NCBI GenBank assembly: GCA_049587755.1
Contig: JBAVEN010000086.1
Span: forward strand, 30,997-94,996
Reading direction: 5' to 3'
Source: Bog-375 sp049587755
Lineage (GTDB): Bacteria > Acidobacteriota > Terriglobia > Bryobacterales > Bryobacteraceae
DNA: 64,000 nt
Below the pieces are notes generated by a model that made no database searches, was not told the DNA's origin, and saw only the letters and a list, made by a program, of their open reading frames with translations. Both the position numbers and the translations under genes were made by a program. Shown one piece after another: positions 1 through 10,001 of this stretch (position 1 is the stretch's first letter; each line of letters opens with the position of its first letter).

Positions 1-2
1 AC

Positions 3-518
3 CCCGAGCGCTATGAAGGCCGCCTGCCGGTGCGGATGGAAATCGATCCGGCCGAAGAAGCTCTCATCTTGACGCCGATAGCCGGGATGGGAGTTGTCCG
101 GCACGGCCTCGGCCAAACCGATCCGTTTGACGAAACCGCTACCTATTACGCCAGCTACAGGCGGCAGGCTCACTGGCCCTGGCTCGATGCCGTCCGGGTT
201 TCGGTCGACTTCATCGGCGACACCGAAGCGAGGCGGTTGCAATGGGCGCGCCTTCTGAAGTTCAATCAAAGTCCCGCCAAGCAGGCTGGCCACTTCGAGA
301 TGTTCGACGGCAGCCCTCTGTTTGTGTATGAAGCAGAGTCGGCTTCCCAGGTCGCCTGGATCAGCGGCGACAAGCTCATCACGATCAGCGTCAGCCGCCA
401 CGCCGATCTTTTGCGAGGGGGTTTCAGGGAGGTGGATGCCCGCATGGCGGAGGCCACACCTGAACAGCGCCGGGAACTGATCCGGAGTTATCTGCGGAAG
501 TATCCCCTCTCCAACTGA
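3..518 (+). CDS. Hypothetical protein, 5' end outside window
   Basis: The reading frame is already open at the first base and no stop precedes the first ATG at 30, so the true start probably lies upstream of the window. About 171 residues are visible. It ends at a TGA at 516-518, 11 bases before the convergent gene on the other strand. The visible part is soluble-looking, with no membrane segment and an acidic and basic C-terminal helix (PEQRRELIRSYLRKY). I do not recognise the family, and no catalytic motif stands out. Codon use matches its neighbours, which together with the long open frame supports it being real. Confidence 0.6.
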   Translation, partial: PERYEGRLPVRMEIDPAEEALILTPIAGMGVVRHGLGQTDPFDETATYYASYRRQAHWPWLDAVRVSVDFIGDTEARRLQWARLLKFNQSPAKQAGHFEMFDGSPLFVYEAESASQVAWISGDKLITISVSRHADLLRGGFREVDARMAEATPEQRRELIRSYLRKYPLSN

Positions 519-529
519 CTCCGAAACCG

Positions 530-2131
530 CTACTGGAGTTGTTTCTCGTTCGGTGCGGCACCATCGAGGTGAAGCATCCGCACATTTCTGTACCAATAGC
601 GGCCCTCGACAAAATCGATGCCATCGCCGCAACCTCCCGCGGCCAGCAGCTCGCGATAAAGAGCCTCGTGCTTGGCGTACTCCTCACTGGCGATGGATTG
701 ACCGCTACTGGGCACATCGCGGAGCGCGACGCCCCCGTCCGCCGGCCAGAGAACGGAGCGGATGCCGGCCAGTGCGGAGCAGCCGCTGTCGGCCGCCCGC
801 GGTGTGCAGATGGCCGCCGGTGCTACAGGGCACCCGCCTTCAGCCGCTGGGGGCGCTGCGGCTGGCAGGGGCTTGAGCAAGGTTTCCGGCGTCACGAGTT
901 CCACCACATCCAGTTGGCATAGGCGGTGCAGGTCGCGCCAATCCTGGATCTGGTCGCCGCCGTTTAACCAAATGACCCGGTAGATTTTGGAGCCGGCCTG
1001 GACGTACGCGTCGCGGTTCGGGTCTGTGTCCGCGTCCTTTGGGTTGTTGGAGGGTAGTTTCATAAAGAACTCGGCCGGCAGATCCTGATGGAACATCCGG
1101 AAGTCGCCACGGACCGGCCGCTTCGCGCATCGCGCCGCGAACTCTTCACTCGACGCCGCTCTGATCTTGCCCTGAGCCTGGTCGATGGGCAGTTGCGAAA
1201 AAGGCCACGCCAAGAACGTAATCTGCCGTTTCTCGTCATATTTCAGGAAGTAGTAGGCCTGGGCAAGCGCCTTGGCTTTGACCCGTTCCAGACTCTGTAT
1301 CACGGGAGCCAGTGCCGCTGTGTTGCCGGGAATCAACACTCGTTGGTGCCGTGCGCAGATGAGCGTAATGGAGGGCTGGCCTTGCGTCTTATCGGCCGGT
1401 GGTAACGTGTTGGGCAACGCGTTGAACCCGGCGCTTTGAAACGACTGCATCAACTTGGCTAAGTCTTCCTGCCCAAGCCGCTGGCGGTCAAAAACGTTCG
1501 AGTGAGTATCCCGATAGTCGATGGAGCCGTCGTCGTGCACGGACAAGATTTCGCCGGTGGGTGACTGATAGGCCACCAGCGTGCCCGACCGGTTCGAACA
1601 AACGGTGTCTTGAGCACTCTCATTAAAATAGACCGGTTCGCCGGGAATTCTTTCCAGGCCGGTGAGAACCAGCGCTTCCGTTCCTCCGGATGCGAGCGAC
1701 ATACGGGCTCGCACCCGGTCGTTGAACCTCAGTTGTGGCAGGATTCCCTGCAACCGGCTATCGACCGAGTAGATCCTTTTGCGTTGGCAGGTGCGCAACC
1801 CGCCCTGGTCGGCCACATCTGTGTCGAGAGCTTCAATCACCAGCGGGCGCGCGCCGACAACCCGCGCGATCATCTGAACGGAGAAGCTCGGGGCGCCATC
1901 GGCAGGCGGTTTGGGAGCGGAGACAAACTCCACCATTTGGGGATCGAACGGCTGCTCCGGCAACTGTCCGGACAGAACGCATGCTCCAGGCGAGAGAGAG
2001 CTGTTGGAAGCCATGCCGGATTGACCTTCCGCGCAGACGGCACCAAAGAGGGCGCTGAGGAGGAGAAGCATCAGGACGCCCGGCTCCAGGGGCCTGCTCC
2101 GCGGCTGCAATCGATTCGTGGGAATTGTCAT
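530..2131 (-). CDS. Secreted protein of unknown function, tandem paralogue A
   Basis: 533 residues. An N-terminal signal-like segment (LMLLLLSALFGAVCAEG, about residues 19-36) suggests export. No catalytic motif is recognised. It aligns along most of its length with the upstream gene at 2128-3684; shared stretches include LSGQLPE..FDP, QMIARVVG, RIYSVD and QEDLA.LMQSFQSAGF, and both end near a FVEGRY motif. So this is an old tandem duplication. The ATG overlaps the stop of the upstream paralogue (ATGA, 2128-2131), which implies one transcript and translational coupling. It converges with the gene ending at 518. Confidence 0.7.
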   Translation of the reverse strand: MTIPTNRLQPRSRPLEPGVLMLLLLSALFGAVCAEGQSGMASNSSLSPGACVLSGQLPEQPFDPQMVEFVSAPKPPADGAPSFSVQMIARVVGARPLVIEALDTDVADQGGLRTCQRKRIYSVDSRLQGILPQLRFNDRVRARMSLASGGTEALVLTGLERIPGEPVYFNESAQDTVCSNRSGTLVAYQSPTGEILSVHDDGSIDYRDTHSNVFDRQRLGQEDLAKLMQSFQSAGFNALPNTLPPADKTQGQPSITLICARHQRVLIPGNTAALAPVIQSLERVKAKALAQAYYFLKYDEKRQITFLAWPFSQLPIDQAQGKIRAASSEEFAARCAKRPVRGDFRMFHQDLPAEFFMKLPSNNPKDADTDPNRDAYVQAGSKIYRVIWLNGGDQIQDWRDLHRLCQLDVVELVTPETLLKPLPAAAPPAAEGGCPVAPAAICTPRAADSGCSALAGIRSVLWPADGGVALRDVPSSGQSIASEEYAKHEALYRELLAAGGCGDGIDFVEGRYWYRNVRMLHLDGAAPNEKQLQ

Positions 2132-3684
2132 CGCACACTCGCGGGCGCGTTTGGTTGCGTCTCTGCTTCCCGGCGGGCTATCCGCACCCCAGTGTAAAAA
2201 TAGCGTCCTTCGATAAAAGAGAGGCCCGGGGTTCCAGCGGCGTAAAGCTCCCGATACAGCAGTGCATGCTTTGCGAAGTCTTCATTGCTGATCCTTTGAC
2301 CCTCGGGCGGCACTTCGTGGAGTCCGATCCCCGTGCCCGGTGGCCACAGCATGCCGTAGATCGCCCCGGATAGCCGTGTGTAGGAGACTGAATCGTCGGC
2401 TGCGCCGCTCGCAGGAATAGCGGACAGCAGGGAATCTGGTGTCTTGAGTTCCACCACGATCAGGCTCCCAAATGTCCCGCAGTTTTCGCTTGGGCACTGC
2501 TTCACGACTCGAAAAATCTTCGATTCCTGGCGAACATATACATCGCGGTTAGGATCCCGAACGGAAGCTCCCAGGTACCATACGCCGGGCAGTTTAGCCA
2601 GATACTCGGCCGGCAACTCCTGATGAATTCCCTCCGAGGTCTTCGGTACGGTCCGGCCGGACGCTCGCGCCTCCGCCTCCTGGCTGTAAGCGGTCCGCTT
2701 CATGCTTTCAATTTGATCGAGCGGAAGTTTGGAAAAGGGCCAGTCTAGAAAGGTTATCTCCCGCCTCTCGTTGTATCTCAGCAAGTAGTAACTGCCGGAG
2801 AGCGCTTTCGTCTTAACCTCTTCCAGCGCAGCCAGCACGGGAGCCAGGAGCGACTCGCGGCCTGGAATCAATACCCTCTGATACCGGGCGCAGACGAGCG
2901 TGATCGAAGGCCTGCCCTGGGTGTTGTCGATCGGTGGCAAGCTGCTGGGGAATCCGTCGAACCCGGCGCTCTGGAACGATTGCATGAGGCGCGCCAGGTC
3001 TTCTTGTTCCAGACGGTGCCGATCGAATACGCTCGAACGCGCATCGTTGTAATAAATAGATCCATCCTTGCGCACGATCAGCGTTTCGCCGCTATGCTTC
3101 CGGTACGCAACCAGCGTGCCCACCCGGTTCGAGCAGCCGCCATCCGCGGGGCGCTCGTGAAAGTACGCTGGCTCGCCATGAATCCTCTCCACCTTGGAGA
3201 GGATCATTCGGCTAATGCCTCCCTCCATTGCCGCCAGTGTGGCCTCGACCAGGTCGCCGAATCGCAACTCTAGCAGCACGCTTCTCAGACGAGCGTCGAC
3301 GGAATAAATTCGCAGCATCTGGCAGGTATCGCTCGCGCCCGGCTGTCGCCGCTCGTCGTCGAGGATCTCGAAAACCACGGGGTGCACGCCCACCACTCGC
3401 GCAATCATCCTCGCGGCGATGCTGAGGCTCTCATTGGTGAAAGGCTCGGTAAATGGTTGTGGGTTGGCAACGAACTCAACCAGCTCGGGATCGAACGGCG
3501 CCTCGGGCAACTGCCCCGAGAGAGCACAGGCTGCGGTCAGCGCGGAACCGGCCGGCGATGGCGGCGGTTGCGCCTTCGTCAACACCAAGCTAAAGGTCCC
3601 AAGGAAGACAAGAGCCGAAACGGTTCTCGAAGCATGAAACCTGGGCCGCAGCCGCGATTTGGACTCACCCGTTGCGATAGCCAT
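2128..3684 (-). CDS. Secreted protein of unknown function, tandem paralogue B
   Basis: Read from the ATG at 3684 the protein has 518 residues and a typical signal peptide (basic n-region, then VSALVFLGTFSLVLTKAQ). An in-frame start at 3774 would add 30 residues before that basic region and is less likely; neither start has a strong ribosome binding site. The body resembles the downstream paralogue throughout but has diverged. The function is unknown and no active-site pattern is seen. It is the first gene of a two-gene unit with a 4-base overlap into 530-2131. Confidence 0.7.
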   Translation of the reverse strand: MAIATGESKSRLRPRFHASRTVSALVFLGTFSLVLTKAQPPPSPAGSALTAACALSGQLPEAPFDPELVEFVANPQPFTEPFTNESLSIAARMIARVVGVHPVVFEILDDERRQPGASDTCQMLRIYSVDARLRSVLLELRFGDLVEATLAAMEGGISRMILSKVERIHGEPAYFHERPADGGCSNRVGTLVAYRKHSGETLIVRKDGSIYYNDARSSVFDRHRLEQEDLARLMQSFQSAGFDGFPSSLPPIDNTQGRPSITLVCARYQRVLIPGRESLLAPVLAALEEVKTKALSGSYYLLRYNERREITFLDWPFSKLPLDQIESMKRTAYSQEAEARASGRTVPKTSEGIHQELPAEYLAKLPGVWYLGASVRDPNRDVYVRQESKIFRVVKQCPSENCGTFGSLIVVELKTPDSLLSAIPASGAADDSVSYTRLSGAIYGMLWPPGTGIGLHEVPPEGQRISNEDFAKHALLYRELYAAGTPGLSFIEGRYFYTGVRIARREAETQPNAPASVR

Positions 3685-4016
3685 GCACCGTCGATTTAAC
3701 CGGCGCGTTCTGAAACCATCTTGATTATAGATCCTCGCATCCGATTTCAGCCGTCCAGCGCGCGCATCCGTCACCTAACAGTTACTGGCCCACTAGTCGC
3801 GATCTTCAGCCATCGCTATGGCCGATGGCGGGTGCGGATAGCCTGCTTGGGCCCGGCGGTCCACCTTGGTGTGCCACACAGTAGCCTGACGCCCCCTCTC
3901 GGGAGTCCCTGCTGCCCTAAAACTGGGACACGATGCCTCAAACGCGTGTCCGGGCAACACAGGCAAAGCCGGCTGGCAATAGCTAAACCCAATTGTTTCA
4001 ACCAGATTAAAGTGGT
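3685..4016. other. Divergent intergenic region
   Basis: About 330 bases between two outward-reading genes. It should hold promoters for both, but I see no convincing -35/-10 pair, RNA gene or repeat. Confidence 0.4.
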
Positions 4017-4577
4017 ATGAGGGATGCAGATAGATCGTCCGTGGCTCGTAGATTGCTCTTCGTCGCGGCGATGCTAGGTGTGGCGCAGCTTCAATCCGCC
4101 ACCCTGCAACAGCTTTCGATGAGCGACCTGATCGCGAAATCCACCGCCATCGTGCGCGGGACGGTCCAGGGTTCGTACACCGCGTTTTCCGGCCCGGTGA
4201 TTTTCACCCATTACCGTGTGCAAGTGGTGGAGAAATGGAAGGGCTCGGCCGGCGCCGCAGTGGATGTGGCCGTGCCCGGCGGCATTGCCAACGGCATACG
4301 GCAGACCTATCCGGGCGCACCGCAGTTCCAGCCGGGCGACCAGTATGTGCTGTTTCTGTGGACCGGCAAATCCGGCTTGACGCAGATTATGGGGTTTTCG
4401 CAGGGCGCGTTCGCGGTTGTGCAGGATGGCACGTCCAATCCCCGTGTGACGCGGGAGGCCACTCACGACCTGATGCTCGACCCGGTAACGCATCGGCAGG
4501 TGAGCGATCGGACTCTGACGCTGCGGCTGAGCGCGCTGCGCTCGCAGGTGGCGAGCGCCCTGGAGGCGGCCCAGTAG
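4017..4577 (+). CDS. Small secreted protein of unknown function
   Basis: 186 residues. The N-terminus has arginines followed by LLFVAAMLGVAQLQSA, a signal peptide. The mature part is compact and beta-rich, with a central GDQYVLFLW segment; proteins of this build are frequent in Acidobacteriota, but I cannot name a domain. The stop TAG (4575-4577) lies 11 bases before the ATG of the metalloprotease gene, and a GTG start for that gene would overlap it by one base. The two are probably co-transcribed and may act together outside the cell. No good ribosome binding site precedes the ATG at 4017, so the start is provisional. Confidence 0.65.
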   Translation: MRDADRSSVARRLLFVAAMLGVAQLQSATLQQLSMSDLIAKSTAIVRGTVQGSYTAFSGPVIFTHYRVQVVEKWKGSAGAAVDVAVPGGIANGIRQTYPGAPQFQPGDQYVLFLWTGKSGLTQIMGFSQGAFAVVQDGTSNPRVTREATHDLMLDPVTHRQVSDRTLTLRLSALRSQVASALEAAQ

Positions 4578-4588
4578 TGCGGCAGCGG

Positions 4589-7132
4589 ATGCCAATGCGG
4601 GCGGTGTTGGCCGCGATAGCGGCGCTGGCGATGGTCGCCCCGCTCGGAGCTTACTATCACTACACTTTTTACTCCAGCCATAGCGCGCCCTTCACCGCCG
4701 TCCGCGGGCGCTTCGACTTGACGTCGCTTACCAATAACACGCTGAACGTTTTCGTCAGCGATGCCGGCCCCAGCAACTACGCCGCTAACGACACCTTCGG
4801 CTCGGTTTTGGGCGAAGTGCAGCAAGCCGTGGCGGCCTGGAACACCGTGCCCAACTCTGCGTTGCGGCTGAATTTCGCAGGGCTGGAGAGCGCCAGTCAA
4901 GCGCCGCAAAATACGCCCGGCATCGACGTGATCTTCGCCGACATGCCGCCTGGGCTCCTGGGGTACGGTTCGCCCAACCTGCCATTTCCTCCGGTATTTC
5001 AAACCGATTCCAACGGCCAGCCGCTGGTGGCCATCACCCGCTCCGTGGTGGCGTTGACCAATGACACCACTGCCGGCGCCGGCCCCAGCGAATTACCGGA
5101 CTTTTTCACGACCGCGGTTCATGAATTAGGGCACGCGCTCGGCTTGCAGCACACGTGGACCGGCGCGGCCATGTCGCAGGGCGTGATCCGCAACACCACG
5201 CGCACGCGGCCGATCGATGCCGATGACGTGGCGGCATTCAATCTGCTGTACGGCGCCGCTAATTGGACCGCCAGCTACGGCTCCATTTCCGGGCAGGTCA
5301 CCTTCGCCGGCGGCAATACGGCCGTCAACCTGGCTTCGGTGGTGGCCCTGCCAGCGGCCGGACCGGCGGTGAGCGCACTCACCGATCCGGCCGGTTTCTA
5401 TAACATCAGCGGTTTGCCGGTGGGAACCTACATGCTCTACGTCCATCCCCTGCCGCCAGACGCCGTGCCGACTTATTCCCGAGAGGGTCTCGAGTTGCCG
5501 TACGACGCCAACGGGTTCCCGTTCAATCCCAGCGCTGATTTTCAAACCGTCTTTTATCCCGGCACCACTGACGTGACCGCTGCCACCACCTTCAATGTCA
5601 CTGCCGGCGCCAGCTTCCCGAACGCGAACTTCAGCGTGCAACCCGAAGCCACGGTGCCGATGTACGATGTCATCACCCGTGGCTACCTGGACCCGTCCAC
5701 TCGCGATTACACGGTCAATGTGAACTCCAACAGCGATTGGATGTCGCCGGCATTCATCAACGGGAACCAGGTGCAATCGGTGGTGGAGACTATTTATTCA
5801 CCGCTGGTGATTCCGCAGACGGTCTCCATTCTGGGATTCGCTCCCGCACCGGTCTGTACCGCCGATTCGCCGTGTTTCGAAATATCCACGCCGCTCTCGG
5901 CACTGTTCGCTTATTTCGATGCTCCAGCCGACGCCGGCACGGGCTTGCGGCACCTGGTGTTCAATTTGAACAACGACATGTATGTGTTGCCCGCCGGAGT
6001 GAATCTGGTGGAGAAGCAGCCGCCCTACGTGGATTCCGTGACCAGCAATGCGGATGGCACCGTAACCATCGCCGGCACCGGTTTTGGACCCGACAGCATG
6101 GTGTATTTCGACAGCCTGCCGGCTTCGGGCACGTGCGCGAGCGGTACATCGTCGGGCTGCGCTACGATTACCGTCACGCCGCCCGCCGGTGCCAACGGAC
6201 AGACCTCCTACATCACGGTCTTCAACGCCGACGGGCAGAACTCCACGTTCCTGCAGCAGTATCCCAACATGCCGGTTTACGCCTACCCGGCTGTCAGCAC
6301 GCCTCAGTTGCAGGCAGTCAATCCGGCGTCACTGCCTGCCGGCGGCGAGGCCATGGTGGACATTACGGCGTCCAATGCCAATCTTGTGCAGGGACAGGTG
6401 ACGGTGGGCTTCGGCACCTCCGATATTACGGTGACCGGCGTTTGGGTCGTCAGCCCGAACGAACTGTGGGTCAACGTCACAGTGGCACCGGGCGCGGCGC
6501 AGGGTTCCTCTGAGATCAGCGTGATTTCCGGTTTCCAGGTGATGACACAGCCGGCCGGCTTCCAGATTGTGCCGGCCAATCCGGCCGCGCCGGCGATTCT
6601 GGCGGTAGTGAACGGCGTTCCCGGCCAAGCCACCATTTATCCCAATGCGGTCGCCACTATTTGGGGCGCCAACCTGGCTAACCCGCAGATCACCATCAAC
6701 GGACAAGCGGCGCAGGTCGCCTATTCGTCGGGCGATCAGGTGAATGTTGCGATACCGGCGGGCACGCCCACCGGGCCGGTGATTCTGACCCTGACCACTA
6801 GCGGCGGCTCGGTCAGCCTGGTGGTGCCGATCCGCTATGCGCCGCCGGTCATCCTCGGCATCGCGGAGCCTTCCGGCGCGGTCGTTAATGGCACCAACCC
6901 GGCGTCTTCCGGCGATCAGTTGACAATCGCCATCACCGGCCTGGATCCCACGGTAACGCTCGCATCCGGCCGCCTGCAAGTGATGGTCGCGGGCGTCGCC
7001 ATGCCCGTGCAGTCGATCAGCGCCAGCCAGATCCAGTTCACCCTGAACCAATCCTTCAATGGCACGCAAGTTCCAGTGACCATCGTGGTCGACGGTTCCT
7101 CCAGCGCACCGTTCGTCATTCTGGCGCAATAG
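4589..7132 (+). CDS. Secreted matrixin-like metalloprotease with TIG/IPT repeats
   Basis: 847 residues from the ATG at 4589 (a GTG at 4577 is possible; GGAGG lies at 4562-4566). A signal peptide (AVLAAIAALAMVAPLGA) leads into a zinc metalloprotease domain with HELGHALGLQH at residues 178-188, the HExxHxxGxxH zinc motif of metzincins, followed by a methionine suited to a Met-turn and an IDADDVAAFNLLYG end typical of matrixins. Then come a carboxypeptidase-regulatory-like beta domain (GSISGQVTFAGG) and several immunoglobulin-like TIG/IPT repeats to the end. The motif NGVPGQATIYPNAVATIWG is of the type common in Solibacter-like surface proteins. Likely an extracellular protease or adhesin; the substrate is unknown. 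Confidence 0.8.
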   Translation: MPMRAVLAAIAALAMVAPLGAYYHYTFYSSHSAPFTAVRGRFDLTSLTNNTLNVFVSDAGPSNYAANDTFGSVLGEVQQAVAAWNTVPNSALRLNFAGLESASQAPQNTPGIDVIFADMPPGLLGYGSPNLPFPPVFQTDSNGQPLVAITRSVVALTNDTTAGAGPSELPDFFTTAVHELGHALGLQHTWTGAAMSQGVIRNTTRTRPIDADDVAAFNLLYGAANWTASYGSISGQVTFAGGNTAVNLASVVALPAAGPAVSALTDPAGFYNISGLPVGTYMLYVHPLPPDAVPTYSREGLELPYDANGFPFNPSADFQTVFYPGTTDVTAATTFNVTAGASFPNANFSVQPEATVPMYDVITRGYLDPSTRDYTVNVNSNSDWMSPAFINGNQVQSVVETIYSPLVIPQTVSILGFAPAPVCTADSPCFEISTPLSALFAYFDAPADAGTGLRHLVFNLNNDMYVLPAGVNLVEKQPPYVDSVTSNADGTVTIAGTGFGPDSMVYFDSLPASGTCASGTSSGCATITVTPPAGANGQTSYITVFNADGQNSTFLQQYPNMPVYAYPAVSTPQLQAVNPASLPAGGEAMVDITASNANLVQGQVTVGFGTSDITVTGVWVVSPNELWVNVTVAPGAAQGSSEISVISGFQVMTQPAGFQIVPANPAAPAILAVVNGVPGQATIYPNAVATIWGANLANPQITINGQAAQVAYSSGDQVNVAIPAGTPTGPVILTLTTSGGSVSLVVPIRYAPPVILGIAEPSGAVVNGTNPASSGDQLTIAITGLDPTVTLASGRLQVMVAGVAMPVQSISASQIQFTLNQSFNGTQVPVTIVVDGSSSAPFVILAQ

Positions 7133-7177
7133 CCGAGCCAAGGCGGTCTGCACTTGAGCGCACAAGTTGCCCTGTTG

Positions 7178-8191
7178 TCATCGCGCAGCGGCCCAGGCCA
7201 GGCCGTCAGCGGATTTGCCGGCGTCAATCAACGCCGCCACCTTCCACGGTCCCACTTCGATTGCGGCGACCTTGGCGCTCGAGTCGCACGAGACGTACGC
7301 GATCCGGCCGTCGGGCCGGATCAGCACTTCCTGCGGCGCAGCCGGCACGTCGATGGTGTGTGCCACCGCCATGGATTGCAAATCGACTACCGCGACTTTG
7401 CGCGCGTGGGGCACCGCCACTAGGAGCCAGCGGCCATCCGCCGTGGTGACCGTGCCGTAACCCGGCGCCGGCAGTTTGATCCACTTCTCGACTCGGTTAG
7501 ACCGCGTGCCGATCACCGCCAGGCGCGGCTGCGTTTGATCGGCGGTGAACACCCATCGGTCGTCCACCGAAATCGAGATTCGCTGCGTTTCACCGGAAAC
7601 CGGAATCACCGCGATTGTCCGCCGCTTCTCCAGGTCGAGCACCGAAACCGTTCCCGGCCCGACGTTAGCCGTGTATCCGCGCCTGCCATCGTGCGCGATC
7701 GCCAGCATGTGCGATTCGGCTTGCCCGGTAGGCACGGTTCCGACAATGCGCAGCGTTCGCGGATCGATGACGGTCACCGTTTTATCCAGCTCGGTAGTCA
7801 CGTAGAGCAGGCCGTCCTTCGGACCGAACACGGCGCAGTGCGGCCGCACGCCGTGGCCGAATGCCAGATTGCCGGTCACCTTCCGCGCTGCCAGATCGAT
7901 CGCCACCAGATTGGCGCCATCCGTGCCGGGCTTGCCCACGCCTGAGTTGCCGTAGATCGGCACGTAGGCCATCCTCCCGTCCGGCGACGCGGCCACCTCG
8001 TGGCCAGTGATGCCGCCTTCAGGAACCTCCGCAATCTGCCGATTTGAGGCGGGGTCGATGATGCCGAGGGTGTGGCTGCCTTTGTTGGCGACCAGCAGCC
8101 AGCCGGTCGCGGCGCCCACGGGGCCGCTCAACGCCGAAACCGTCGCGAGCAGGAGACAGGAAGCAAGACAGAGCATCCCAGTTCGTAACAT
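7178..8191 (-). CDS. YVTN-type beta-propeller protein, exported
   Basis: 337 residues from the ATG at 8191, chosen because a signal peptide (MLCLASCLLLATVSALSG) follows at once; the longer frame to 8326 would run into recN on the other strand. The body is a series of blades such as LLVANKGSHTLGIID, VAASPDGRMAYVP, TVTVIDPRTLRIVGTVP and VSVLDLEKRRTIAVIPV, the pattern of YVTN/WD40-like propellers. Such proteins are usually periplasmic scaffolds or binding proteins; no catalytic residues are evident. It converges with the metalloprotease gene and diverges from recN. Confidence 0.8.
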   Translation of the reverse strand: MLRTGMLCLASCLLLATVSALSGPVGAATGWLLVANKGSHTLGIIDPASNRQIAEVPEGGITGHEVAASPDGRMAYVPIYGNSGVGKPGTDGANLVAIDLAARKVTGNLAFGHGVRPHCAVFGPKDGLLYVTTELDKTVTVIDPRTLRIVGTVPTGQAESHMLAIAHDGRRGYTANVGPGTVSVLDLEKRRTIAVIPVSGETQRISISVDDRWVFTADQTQPRLAVIGTRSNRVEKWIKLPAPGYGTVTTADGRWLLVAVPHARKVAVVDLQSMAVAHTIDVPAAPQEVLIRPDGRIAYVSCDSSAKVAAIEVGPWKVAALIDAGKSADGLAWAAAR

Positions 8192-8263
8192 GCGGACTAT
8201 TGTACAGGAGTGGGGAAGCGCTCCAGTAGCCGGGCGGCGTCGAGCGGCTATAATCACGATTGA

Positions 8264-9946
8264 ATGCTGTTGCTGCTGGTGGTGGAGAATTACGCTGTGG
8301 TGGAGCGTCTGCGCGTCCGCTTTCACCCCGGGCTGAATCTGCTGACCGGCGAGACCGGCAGCGGCAAATCGATCGTGGTGGACGCTTTAGGCCTGCTGCT
8401 CGGCGGCCGCGCTTCCCCCGATATGATCCGCACCGGCGAGCCGCAAGCGCGCGTGGCCGGCATTTTCGATGTGCGGGACAACGCCGCGGTGCGCGGAATT
8501 CTTGAGCCGGCGGGCCTCGAAACCGAGGATGGCGAATTGCTCATCGAGCGCGAGATTCTGGCCGGCGGCAAGTCGCGCGCTTTCGTCGGCAGCCGGCCGG
8601 TGGCGGCCGCGCTGTTGCGCGAGCTGGCTCCGTGCCTGGCCGATATCCACGGACAACACGAGCAGCAGCTTTTGTTTTCCGCCGACGCGCAGCGCGACCT
8701 GCTGGATACCTTCGCAGGGAATGCGGAGCTCGCCGGACAGGCAGCCGAGCGATACCGCGGATGGCGCGCGGCGACCGCCGGGCTTGAGGATCTGGAAAGC
8801 TCGGAGCAGGAGAAACTGCGGGCGCTTGACCTGTGGACTTTCCAGCGGCGGGAAATCGAAAGCGCCGCTATCGCACCGGAAGAGGACGCGTCGCTCGAAC
8901 GCGAACGGCTCGTGCTGCAGAACGTGCAGCGCCTGGAAGAAGCTGCGGCCACGGCCTACGCATCGCTGTACGACAGCCCGGAATCGGCGCTGGCGCTGAC
9001 GCGCCAGGCTGCGCGGCGCGTCGACGAGTTGTGCCGCATCGACCCATCGCTCGAGAGCCTGCGCGAGCATCTAAAGGTGGCCGACCTAAGCCTCCAGGAG
9101 GCCGCCTATGGGCTGCGCGACTACCTCTCAAAGCTCGAGGCCAATCCGCAGCGGCTGGAAGAAGTGGAAGCGCGCCTGGCAGCGCTCGACCGGTTGAAAC
9201 GCAAGTACGGCGCTTCGCTGGCGGCCGTGCTCGAGTTTCTGGAACAAGTGCGCTGCCAGATCGCCGCCGTCGAAAATGCAGGCGAGCGGACGGAAGAGCT
9301 ACGGCGCGAACAGGCGCGGCTGGCCGCGGAATTCGAAAAACAGGCAGCCGAGTTGACCCAACGGCGCACCGCGGCTGCGCGCAAGCTCGAAAAGCGCGTG
9401 GTGGCGGAACTGGCGCCGCTCGGCATGGAGCGCGTTGTGTTCCGCGTGGAGCTTGCCGCCGCGCCGTGGAGCGAACACGGCGCCGACAGCGTGGCATTTC
9501 TGGTCTCCGCCAACCCCGGCGAAGAGCCGAGGCCGCTCGAAAAGGTGGCTTCCGGAGGCGAGATTTCGCGCATCGCCCTGGCGCTGAAAACCTGCCTGGC
9601 GGGCGCGCGCCGCGTGGGAGAGGGCGGAGCGCAACGCACCCTCGTGTTCGATGAAGTGGATGCGGGCGTGGGCGGTGGCGCGGCGGAAGGCATCGGCCGC
9701 CGCCTGAAGCGGCTAGGGGCTTCCGCTCAGGTGCTGTGCGTGACCCACCTGCCGCAAATTGCTTCCTTTGCCGACCATCATTACCGTGTCGATAAACAGG
9801 AGGTTCGCGGCCGCACCATGGCTACCGTCGAGGAACTCGATGCGGCGGGCCGCACCCGCGAGATCGGCCGCATGCTCTCCGGCCAGAAACTCACCCCCGA
9901 GGCTTTGAAGCACGCCGCGCAACTCATCAAGCTGAGCGCGGAGTAA
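8264..9946 (+). CDS. recN: DNA repair protein RecN
   Basis: 560 residues, the usual RecN length. RecN is an SMC-like ATPase that helps tether and repair DNA double-strand breaks. The Walker A motif GETGSGKS is at residues 29-36, the ABC-type signature ASGGEISR lies near residue 430, and Walker B (LVFDEVDAGVGG) near residue 460. The middle is rich in Glu, Arg and Leu, as expected for the coiled-coil arms. It starts with the conserved pattern of a short beta strand then VENYAVVERL. It lies 55 bases upstream of rpmH and may share its transcription. Confidence 0.95.
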   Translation: MLLLLVVENYAVVERLRVRFHPGLNLLTGETGSGKSIVVDALGLLLGGRASPDMIRTGEPQARVAGIFDVRDNAAVRGILEPAGLETEDGELLIEREILAGGKSRAFVGSRPVAAALLRELAPCLADIHGQHEQQLLFSADAQRDLLDTFAGNAELAGQAAERYRGWRAATAGLEDLESSEQEKLRALDLWTFQRREIESAAIAPEEDASLERERLVLQNVQRLEEAAATAYASLYDSPESALALTRQAARRVDELCRIDPSLESLREHLKVADLSLQEAAYGLRDYLSKLEANPQRLEEVEARLAALDRLKRKYGASLAAVLEFLEQVRCQIAAVENAGERTEELRREQARLAAEFEKQAAELTQRRTAAARKLEKRVVAELAPLGMERVVFRVELAAAPWSEHGADSVAFLVSANPGEEPRPLEKVASGGEISRIALALKTCLAGARRVGEGGAQRTLVFDEVDAGVGGGAAEGIGRRLKRLGASAQVLCVTHLPQIASFADHHYRVDKQEVRGRTMATVEELDAAGRTREIGRMLSGQKLTPEALKHAAQLIKLSAE

Positions 9947-10001
9947 ACACTCATTCCAGCATGGCGGTTTCCGGGCTGATATACTAAAACATTGAGCTAA
10001 A

